Made by a program: the position numbers and the translations under genes. A stretch of 17,393 nucleotides of DNA from Gemmatimonadota bacterium (GTDB lineage: Bacteria > Gemmatimonadota > Gemmatimonadetes > Longimicrobiales > RSA9). Each line of letters begins with the position of its first letter. Within the stretch, counting starts at the first letter, position 1. Of the stretch, positions 5,092 to 12,022 are shown piece after piece. The notes beneath the pieces are model-generated. The model ran no database searches. It saw only the letters and a list, made by a program, of their open reading frames with translations, and was not told the DNA's origin. Location of the stretch: the NCBI GenBank assembly GCA_016207445.1, contig JACQPS010000299.1:1-17393 (forward strand). The letters are read 5' to 3'.

Positions 5092-6827
5092 GGCGGATCG
5101 CCCTGTGGCTCGGCGCACTGCTGCTGACCCCGGTCGTGGCGCAGGCGCAGAAGATCGTCTTCGAGAGCGAGTTGCCCCGTACGCTCGTGTTCGTCACGGA
5201 GAAGGGCGAGGGCGGCGTCGCGACGCGCGACCTGGTGGCGTTCCTGCGCGAGGCGGGTTTCCCGCTCGTGGATCCGGCGCTGGCGCACACGGTCGCGCAG
5301 CGGGACCTGGTGCAGAAGGCGCTCGCCGGCGACGAGGGCGCGGCCGTGCAGCTCGGCCGGGATTTCGGCGCCCAGGTGCTCGTGCTCGGACGGTCGGACT
5401 GGGGCGCGCGCCCGGACCCGGTGGATCAGGCCCTCATGACCGGGACGGCGGAGGTCGAGATCCGGGCCCTGCGCATGGACAACGCGCGCGTCATAACGAC
5501 GGCGCGTGGGCAGGGGCGGAAGCTGGAAGCGACCGAGCAGGCGGCACGCACGGGCGCGATTCGTATGGCCGTGAGCGAGATCCTGAGCAAGACCCGCTTC
5601 GCCGGTCAGCTGGTGAACAACTGGGCCGAGGTGCCGTGGACGGCGGTCGGCTATTTCCGCCCGGACCCGGGATCGGTCGCGGAGGTGCTGACGGAGCCGG
5701 CGCCCGCACGGGCGCCGCGGCTCGCGGTTCTGAGCACGAGCGTGGCGCCGCCGGCCGATCCGGCGCTGGCGTCGCGCGGCATTGGCGTGATCAAGAAAGG
5801 CGAACGGCTGCCGGGGGTCGTGAACGACGTCCAGCTGGAGGGCATCGTCATCGGGCCGGCGACCGAGGTGGAGGTCGAAGGTGTGAAGGCCCGGCTCGAG
5901 CCGGTCGATCCCGCGCTCGCGAAGCAACTGGGGCTCCAGACCGAGGCGAAACGGTTCGTGGCCCGGGCCGCCTTGCCGGTCAGCCGCGACACCATGCGCA
6001 TCGTGGCGAAAGGCCCCGGCGGCGCGAAGGCGGAGGCGATCGCCGCACCCCGCATCGACCAGCGCTGGGCGGTCATCGTGGGCGTGAGCGACTACCGCTC
6101 CGACCTCGTACCCGATCTCGAGTACGCAGGTGCGGACGCGCAAGCCGTCCACGATTTCCTGCGCTCGTCGGCGGCAGGCCCCTTCGCCGAGGATCACATC
6201 CTGTTCCTGAAGGACGGTGCCGCGACCGCGCAGGCCATGCGCGAGGCTCTGTTCGTCTTCCTGCAGAAGGCCGATTGGGACGACCTGGTCGTGATCTACT
6301 TCGCCGGCCACGGCGCGCCCGACCCGAACCGCCCGGAGAACCTCTACCTGCTGCCGACCGATGCGGACCTGAACGCGCTCGCCGCCACGGCCTTCCCCAT
6401 GTGGGACGTGAAGACGGCGTTGAGCCGGCAGATCGCGGCCGAGCGCGTGATCGTCATCGCGGACGCCTGCCACTCGGGCGGCACCCGCGAGGGCATGGAC
6501 AACCCGATCAGCGGCTCGTTCTCCGAGCTGTTCACGCCTTCCCGCCGATTGACGCTGACCGCGGCCGACATGCAGGAGCTCAGCTTCGAGGATCCCCGCT
6601 GGGGCGGCGGCCACGGCGTCTTCACGTACTATCTGCTCGAGGGGTTGAGCGGCGGCGCCGACGCGGACAAGAACCGCATCGTCACCTTCAACGAAGTCGC
6701 GGGCTTCGTCGCCGAGAAGGTGAAGGGGGACACGGAGGGGCGGCAGAATCCACAGCGCAGCGGGCTGGGGGATGTGCCGCTGGCGCTGGTGGGCGAGGCC
6801 ACGACGACGTCTTCGGGGCGCGAGTAG
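5088..6827 (+). CDS. Exported CsgG-like plus caspase-like (peptidase C14) protein
   Basis: The 579-residue product starts at a GTG inside the previous stop (GTGA). Residues 1-20 are a signal peptide (LWLGALLLTPVVAQA). Residues about 22-180 look like the domain of the preceding gene product: VAFLREAGFPLVDPA, then QLGRDFGAQVLVLGRSDW. A beta-rich middle (205-315) follows, then a caspase p20-type domain from 326. It begins RWAVIVGVSDYRSD and includes AGADAQAVHDFL, catalytic His408 in YFAGHGAPD and catalytic Cys461 in IADACHSGG. Residues 505-570 (GGGHGVFTYYLLEGLSGGAD) look like the p10-like part. It should be a Cys protease, probably cleaving after basic or acidic P1, acting outside the cytoplasm. 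The calcium-loop sequence typical of metacaspases is not seen. It may process or regulate partners of its CsgG-like neighbour; that is inference. Confidence 0.82.
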   Translation: MRRIALWLGALLLTPVVAQAQKIVFESELPRTLVFVTEKGEGGVATRDLVAFLREAGFPLVDPALAHTVAQRDLVQKALAGDEGAAVQLGRDFGAQVLVLGRSDWGARPDPVDQALMTGTAEVEIRALRMDNARVITTARGQGRKLEATEQAARTGAIRMAVSEILSKTRFAGQLVNNWAEVPWTAVGYFRPDPGSVAEVLTEPAPARAPRLAVLSTSVAPPADPALASRGIGVIKKGERLPGVVNDVQLEGIVIGPATEVEVEGVKARLEPVDPALAKQLGLQTEAKRFVARAALPVSRDTMRIVAKGPGGAKAEAIAAPRIDQRWAVIVGVSDYRSDLVPDLEYAGADAQAVHDFLRSSAAGPFAEDHILFLKDGAATAQAMREALFVFLQKADWDDLVVIYFAGHGAPDPNRPENLYLLPTDADLNALAATAFPMWDVKTALSRQIAAERVIVIADACHSGGTREGMDNPISGSFSELFTPSRRLTLTAADMQELSFEDPRWGGGHGVFTYYLLEGLSGGADADKNRIVTFNEVAGFVAEKVKGDTEGRQNPQRSGLGDVPLALVGEATTTSSGRE

Positions 6828-6853
6828 CGCGCCATGCGTGGCCGGTAATAAAC

Positions 6854-6880
6854 GCGGGCCGGGAACCAATCCCGGCCCGC
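6854..6880. terminator. Strong hairpin terminator between convergent operons
   Basis: GCGGGCCGGGA (6854-6864) pairs perfectly over 11 bp with TCCCGGCCCGC (6870-6880) around a 5-base loop. On the minus strand it is followed by GTTTATT, fitting termination of the long leftward operon ending at 6907. On the plus strand there is little T after it, but it can still end the caspase transcript. Confidence 0.75.
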
Positions 6881-6906
6881 AGTGCTTCCGGCTCCGGCGT
6901 CGCCGC

Positions 6907-8907
6907 TTACAGCTCCCGCCAGTCGCGCTCCAGCACCTTGCGATAGAGTCCGCTGTCGAGCAGGATGTGGACGAGCACGGGGTCGAGCATGCCCGCCTTG
7001 GCCTCGCTGTTCAGGATGTCGAGCGCGCGCTCGGAGGGCAGCGCCTTCTTGTACGGGCGGTCGGAGGCGGTGAGCGCATCGAAGATGTCGGAGATGGTCA
7101 TGATACGCGTCTGCACGGGGATCGCCTCGCCCGTGACGCCGCGCGGGTAGCCGCGCCCGTCCAGCTTTTCGTGGTGGCCGTACGCGATCTGCGCCACGTT
7201 GCGCAGGTCTTCCGTCCACGGGATCTGGACCAGGAAGCGGTAGGTCTGCTCGACGTGCGACTCGATCTCCTTGCGCTCGCGCTCGTCCAGGCTGCCCTTG
7301 GGGATGGTCAGGAAATGCAGCTCGGCGTCCGAGAGGAAGGGGACGAGCTCGCCATGGGGCCCGACGAAGGTGCGGCGCGCGATGTCGTCCAGGATCTCGG
7401 CGCTCTTCTCCGGCAGGACCGAGGGCTCGTTCGCGGCGCGCACGGCCGCGCGCAGCCGGTCGAGCTCCTGGAGCTGCGCCTGGAACTCCGCCTCCAGCTT
7501 CTCGCGCAGGGCGTCGAATCCGCGCCGGCCGCGCTGCTCCAGGTACTCGGCGCGCCGCCGGTAGTACTGGGCCTCGAAGGTGCGGCGGATCAGGTCGAAG
7601 CGCGCCTCGACCCGCTCGATGAGCGTGGGCGGCAGCTTCTTGGCCTTGACCAGCACCTCCTCGCGCACGCCGACCTTGCCGAAGTCGTGGAGGAGAGCGG
7701 CGTAGCGGAGCTCGCGCATCTGCTCGCGCGAGAATACGATGCCGGAGTACGGCTCGTGGCCGGATTTCGGCAGCGCCTCGGCCAGATCGCAGGTGAGCGT
7801 GGCGACGCGCACACTGTGCCCCGCCGTGGTCGGGTCTCGCTGGTCGATCGCGATCACCGAGGCCTTGACGAAGCTCTCGAAGATCATCTCGATCTCGTGG
7901 TAGAGCTGCGAGTTCTCGATCGAGACCGCGGCCTGGCCGGCGAGGGAGCGCACGACCTGCAGCTCGTGCTCGCCGTACGGCAGCACGTGCAGCTCGGCGG
8001 CGCTTTCGCTCGTGATCTTCGCCTCGAGGTCGCTCTTCCGGTTCAGGAGCTGCAGCACGCCGACCACGTCGTCGCGGTGGTCCATCATGGGGACTACCAG
8101 CATCGACATGGTGCGGTAGCCGAGGCGCTCGTCGAAGCTGCGGTTGAACGAGTACGGGGCATTCGACGGGATACGGTACGCATCCTCCAGCACGAGCGCC
8201 TCGCCGGTCGCGGCCACGTACCCCGCGAGACTGGTGCGGTCAATGGCCAGCGTGAACTCGACCAGCGGCAGGTCCGGCAGCGAGTCGTTCTGCGACAGCT
8301 TGAAGCGGAGCCGCCGGTTTCCTTCGGCCTGCTCGACGAGGTAGAGGCTGCCGGCGTCGCTCTGAGTGAGGCGCCGGGCCTGCTCCAGGATATGGACGAG
8401 GAGCCGGTCCGGGTCGCGCTCGGTCATGAGCGCCATGCCGATCCGGTTCAGCTCGCGCAGCTCGGCGCGAGTGCGCGCGAGCTCCGCCTCGGCGCGCGCG
8501 GCCGCGAGCCTGGCGGCGGCGTGGCGGAACGCGACGTGGAGCGTGCGCAGGATCTGCCTGGTTTCGCCGACCGGGGGCAGGGTGAGCAATACGCGGTCGG
8601 CGCGGCGAACCCTGGCCTCGACCTGCTCGTCTACGGCGACGACCACGAGCGCGTCGGGGAGCGCATCCAGCTCGTCGAGCAGATTGCCGGCCGCGGCCAC
8701 CAGTGTCTGGTCGAGCAGCAGGACGGCGGGCGCATCGGGCGGGTCGCTGATCTCCGCCAGTGAAGCGATGGTCGCGCGCCGCTCTACCGCGACGGACTCC
8801 AGGGCGTGCTCGATGCTGTCCTCGAGGCCGGTGCTGTAGTAGATCACTGCACGCGGCCGGGTCCCTGCCTCGGGCAGCACATCAAGTCGTGGGTTCTGCG
8901 TCAGCAA
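6907..8907 (-). CDS. Degenerate receiver-GAF-HD-GYP protein, putative cyclic-di-GMP phosphodiesterase
   Basis: This 666-residue protein starts at a TTG (8907) with GGGAG seven bases upstream, overlapping the FecR gene end by 26 bases. Residues 18-125 look like a receiver-type fold without clear phosphoacceptor motifs, and 128-155 is a charged helix. Residues 165-335 form a GAF domain (LVHILEQARRLTQSDAGSLY, then VVPMMDHRDDVVGVLQLLNR). An HD-GYP domain follows: TAGHS with His364, HDFGK with His407/Asp408, then His551, HHE (578-580) and GRGYP (584-588). HD-GYP enzymes hydrolyse c-di-GMP, and some act on cGAMP. About 113 residues (roughly 426-539), partly coiled coil, are inserted between VKAKKL and LDERERKEIESH, where normal members have almost nothing. 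It is the last gene of the five-gene operon and probably cytoplasmic. Metal ligands look intact, so activity is plausible. Confidence 0.88.
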   Translation of the reverse strand: MLTQNPRLDVLPEAGTRPRAVIYYSTGLEDSIEHALESVAVERRATIASLAEISDPPDAPAVLLLDQTLVAAAGNLLDELDALPDALVVVAVDEQVEARVRRADRVLLTLPPVGETRQILRTLHVAFRHAAARLAAARAEAELARTRAELRELNRIGMALMTERDPDRLLVHILEQARRLTQSDAGSLYLVEQAEGNRRLRFKLSQNDSLPDLPLVEFTLAIDRTSLAGYVAATGEALVLEDAYRIPSNAPYSFNRSFDERLGYRTMSMLVVPMMDHRDDVVGVLQLLNRKSDLEAKITSESAAELHVLPYGEHELQVVRSLAGQAAVSIENSQLYHEIEMIFESFVKASVIAIDQRDPTTAGHSVRVATLTCDLAEALPKSGHEPYSGIVFSREQMRELRYAALLHDFGKVGVREEVLVKAKKLPPTLIERVEARFDLIRRTFEAQYYRRRAEYLEQRGRRGFDALREKLEAEFQAQLQELDRLRAAVRAANEPSVLPEKSAEILDDIARRTFVGPHGELVPFLSDAELHFLTIPKGSLDERERKEIESHVEQTYRFLVQIPWTEDLRNVAQIAYGHHEKLDGRGYPRGVTGEAIPVQTRIMTISDIFDALTASDRPYKKALPSERALDILNSEAKAGMLDPVLVHILLDSGLYRKVLERDWREL

Positions 8908-9868
8908 GCTGGAACTCCCGTTCGGCGGCGGCGAGATCGCCCAGCGCGTCGAAGACCTCGCCCCGGAGCGTGTGGTAGGCGCGCCCGTGCGCCATGCCCA
9001 AGGCTTCCAAGCGCTCCAGCGCGTTCCTCGCCTCGTAAAACAACCCGAGCTCGCGGTAGGTGAGCGCGGCCAGGAACAGCCCGTCGGTCGCGGGATCGAT
9101 CCCTCCCGCGACGATGTTGTTCAGCGCCTCGGAAAGGGCGGCATAATCCTGCCCGCCGATCACCTGAAACCGGTGCGGCTCCGACACGCGGCCGCCCACT
9201 GCCGCGACCGCCCACTCGTACTTGGCGCCCGGGATGAGCGGAGCATCCATGCGCGACGGCCCCCAGACCGTGTCCGGCCCGGTCTCGAAGCGCGCCGGCT
9301 CGCAGAACGCCGGACGGTCGCGCGCGGGGCGCTCGGCGCAGGGGCCGTCCAGCCTGCGGAGCTGGACGGTATAGGCCTGCGCGTCGGGGATGCGGAACCA
9401 GACGAAGCGGGGGCGGAGCCCCAGCACTTTGATGCCATTGCGCGGCGAGATCGGCACGGCGGCACCCGCGATCGGCCGGATCATTCCCTGCCGGTTCGGC
9501 TGGGTGCGCGCGTCGGTCGTGGCCACCTTGGTCAGCGTGCTGACGGTCTGGGAGAAGAGGCCGGCCGATTGCCGCGTCTGCGGCTCGGCGATGGTGACGC
9601 TCGTAGTTGCCGTCTCCATCTTGCCGCTCTTGTGCAGCAGCACGGCGCGGCCGCCGGCGGGCACGATCACGCGGTCGCCCGGCGCCAGCTGCATCCCCGG
9701 CGTCGCGGCGACCGGGGTCCTCTGCCCCGCCTTCTGCACCTGCACCGCCCCGGTGATCTGGACCAGCACGGCCACGGGGTCGGCAACGCGGGCGGCGGCG
9801 GCGAAGCCGGCCAGCAGCCCGAGCGTGGTCAGCGCGAGAACGAGCGCGCTCAGTCGCGGAATCCGCAT
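8882..9868 (-). CDS. Exported FecR-domain protein with helical repeat C-terminus
   Basis: The protein has 328 residues. A signal peptide covers residues 1-26 (LSALVLALTTLGLLAGFAAAA). A FecR-type domain (about 33-98) follows, with ITGAVQVQKAG, MQLAPGDRVIVPAGGRAVLL and SGKMETATTSVTI, the usual strand pattern of stand-alone FecR proteins. A beta-sandwich-like part (about 145-240, PRFVWFRIPDAQAYTVQL) comes next. The C-terminal helices (245-325) look like TPR units (FLAALTYRELGLFYEARNAL, EREFQLADAE). The ATG has GGAGG five bases upstream. Such FecR proteins often sit beside CHASE2 cyclases in operons and are thought to be periplasmic sensors or ligands; here the CHASE2 cyclase gene ends 24 bases upstream. 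The role as input to that cyclase is inferred. Confidence 0.8.
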   Translation of the reverse strand: MRIPRLSALVLALTTLGLLAGFAAAARVADPVAVLVQITGAVQVQKAGQRTPVAATPGMQLAPGDRVIVPAGGRAVLLHKSGKMETATTSVTIAEPQTRQSAGLFSQTVSTLTKVATTDARTQPNRQGMIRPIAGAAVPISPRNGIKVLGLRPRFVWFRIPDAQAYTVQLRRLDGPCAERPARDRPAFCEPARFETGPDTVWGPSRMDAPLIPGAKYEWAVAAVGGRVSEPHRFQVIGGQDYAALSEALNNIVAGGIDPATDGLFLAALTYRELGLFYEARNALERLEALGMAHGRAYHTLRGEVFDALGDLAAAEREFQLADAEPTT

Positions 9869-9892
9869 GCATGCCTCCGCATCGAGTTCGGT

Positions 9893-12019
9893 CTACCCCT
9901 TCACGGTACGCCGCTCGACGAAGTCCCAGTCGGCGGGCGGCGGGTTCAGAATGCACTCGTGGCAGCGCTCGACATAGAGCTGGCTCGGCCCGTCGTTCGG
10001 GTCGAGCTCGGTGGCCGCCTGGAAATACTGGAGCGCCAGCTCGAAGTCGCGGTTGCGAAACGCAGCGAGGCCACGGTCATACTGCTGGAGCAGCTCGGCG
10101 CGGGAGCTCACCTCGTCGCCGGCCAGACCGAGCAGCTCGTAGACGGGGACCGGCTCCCGCTTGCCGTACACGGCCAGCAGGTCGAGCTCCCGAACGAGCA
10201 CGGCGTCGCCCGCGCCCACGCGGGTGTTGTGCGAGATCAGGATCTCGACGTGGTAGCTCTTGCACGCGGGCTCGAGCCGGGCCGCGAGGTTCACGGCGTC
10301 GCCGAGGGCGGTATAATCGAAGCGCTTCTCCCCGCCGATGTTGCCCACGACGGGTGCGCCCGTATTGACGCCGATGCGCATGTGCAGCTCGGGCAGCCCG
10401 CTCGCCGCCCACTCCTGGTCCAGCTCGCTCAGCCGGCGCTGCATCCGGAGCGCCGTGCGGCACGCGCGCAGCGCGTGGTCGGGCAGCGCGGCCGGCGCTC
10501 CCCAGAAGGCCATGACGGCATCACCGATGTACTTGTCGAGCGTGCCGCCCTCCTGGAGCACGATCTCGGCCATCTGATCCAGGTACTGGTTGAGCAGCGA
10601 GAGGAGCTTCTCCGGGTCCATCGTCTCGGAGAGCGAGGTGAAGCCGGCGAGATCGCTGAACAGGATGCTGATGGAGCGCTTCTCACCACCCAACTTCAAC
10701 CGCGACGGATCCGCGACCAGCTGGTCCACCACGGCGGGCGAGACGTACTTGGCGAAGGCGCCGCGGATGACCCGCTTCTCCTTGCCCTCGATGATCGAGA
10801 CGTAGGTGGTCGAGCCGAGAAAGCTGAAGGCGAGGGCCAGAGTCGGGCCGACGATCGGCACGTGCAGGTAGCCCTTGCCGAAGGCGACGACTGCGAGCGC
10901 CGCCGTTGCGACCGCAAGCAGCACCCCGATGCCCGCGCCCCAGCCGACGCCGCGCCAGAAGACCATGCCGGTCACCATGAGTGCCAGAAGCAGCAGCAGG
11001 CCGAGGATGAGGACGGGACCGAGCGGTACGGGGTGCCGCCCCATCAGCAGGTTGTCGAGCGTCGCGGCGTGGACCTCGATGCCGTAGATCCAGCCGTAGA
11101 TGACCCCGGTGCTGTCCGGCGCGTCGTAGAACGGTCCGCGGAACCGGTCCTCCGCGTGGAAGCCCGTTCCGAGCAGCACGATCTTGTCGCGGAACCAGTC
11201 GGGTGGTGCGAACGCGATCCAGGAAGACGAGTAGACGCGAAACGCGCCATCATCGCGGCCCGCGCGGCTCGGCGGCCCCATGAAGAGGATCGGCTTGCGT
11301 CGCACGGGGTCGTCCGCGCTCGGCAGCCCGGCGAAGCGCGCGGGCAGGCCTGGCAGCTCGAGCCGGCCGCTCTGCTCGGCCGCCGCCAGCATGGAGTCCA
11401 TCCGCAGGCCCTTCGACTTGGCGTAGAGCGCGAGGGCGAAGCTCGGCACGAGCCCCTTGTCCGTCCGCTCCAGGAGCGCGCCCTCGCGGATGGTCTCGAA
11501 CGGGGTGATCAGTGTGGTCGAGGCCACTCCCGCTGCCACTTCACTGAAGTACGGGTGCGGCGCGTTGAGCACGCGGCCGGAATCGGTCGTCACCGTCTCC
11601 GCACCGATGATGACGTTGCCGGCGTTCGCGATCGACTCCCGCAGCCGCTGGTCGCCGTAGCGCATGAAGTCGATGTCCTCGTAGAGCCGGTCGAGGAAGA
11701 CGTCGAGCCCGATCGCCTTCGCGCCGAAATTGGCGGCCACGTCGATGATGTCGGCCAGGATCATGCGCGGGAACGGCACGAGGAACGGCCACTCTTTCAC
11801 GGACTCCTCGTCGAAGAGGATCAACGCCACTTCGCTCTTGTCGCGCGGCGGGTCCGCGGCGGCGCGCATGCGCCAGTCGAGCGTCTTGCGTTCCGCTTCG
11901 CCGAAGATGCCGTCGAAGAAGCCGATGGTGATAAGCCCGAACGCCGCCGAGGCGGCCCCGGCGGCGATCAGGATGGCAACGGCAACGCGGCGGAATTGCT
12001 TGGGCCACTGCATCGGCAT
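9893..12019 (-). CDS. CHASE2-transmembrane class III adenylate cyclase with TPR-like tail
   Basis: The 708-residue membrane protein has TM1 at about 12-34, an extracytoplasmic CHASE2 domain (about 40-325, AIGLDVFLD, DRFRGPFYDAPD, IYGIEVHAATLDNLL) and three TM segments (about 333-354, 360-380, 385-410). The cytoplasmic class III cyclase domain covers 445-615. Metal ligands are Asp456 (FSDLAGFTSLSE) and Asp500 (YIGDAVMAFWG). Lys565 and Thr570 (EKRFDYTALGD) fit ATP selection in the class IIIb pattern, and Asn577 and Arg581 (NLAAR) are the transition-state residues. All are present, so it should make cAMP. The tail (638-680) holds a TPR-like pair. The start is either of two ATGs (12019 or 12013), 3 or 9 bases after the previous stop; the Shine-Dalgarno is weak. 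The periplasmic input is probably sensed through CHASE2, perhaps with the FecR protein. Confidence 0.92.
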   Translation of the reverse strand: MPMQWPKQFRRVAVAILIAAGAASAAFGLITIGFFDGIFGEAERKTLDWRMRAAADPPRDKSEVALILFDEESVKEWPFLVPFPRMILADIIDVAANFGAKAIGLDVFLDRLYEDIDFMRYGDQRLRESIANAGNVIIGAETVTTDSGRVLNAPHPYFSEVAAGVASTTLITPFETIREGALLERTDKGLVPSFALALYAKSKGLRMDSMLAAAEQSGRLELPGLPARFAGLPSADDPVRRKPILFMGPPSRAGRDDGAFRVYSSSWIAFAPPDWFRDKIVLLGTGFHAEDRFRGPFYDAPDSTGVIYGWIYGIEVHAATLDNLLMGRHPVPLGPVLILGLLLLLALMVTGMVFWRGVGWGAGIGVLLAVATAALAVVAFGKGYLHVPIVGPTLALAFSFLGSTTYVSIIEGKEKRVIRGAFAKYVSPAVVDQLVADPSRLKLGGEKRSISILFSDLAGFTSLSETMDPEKLLSLLNQYLDQMAEIVLQEGGTLDKYIGDAVMAFWGAPAALPDHALRACRTALRMQRRLSELDQEWAASGLPELHMRIGVNTGAPVVGNIGGEKRFDYTALGDAVNLAARLEPACKSYHVEILISHNTRVGAGDAVLVRELDLLAVYGKREPVPVYELLGLAGDEVSSRAELLQQYDRGLAAFRNRDFELALQYFQAATELDPNDGPSQLYVERCHECILNPPPADWDFVERRTVKG

Positions 12020-12022
12020 TCG

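Noticed and set aside
4962..6869. Minus-strand open frame of 635 codons opposite the caspase-like gene
   Set aside because: It is low-complexity Arg/Ala/His-rich sequence opposite a gene with signal peptide and His/Cys dyad.
6772..8763. Plus-strand open frame of 663 codons antisense to the HD-GYP gene
   Set aside because: It has biased composition and no domain, and it overlaps the real GAF/HD-GYP gene almost fully.
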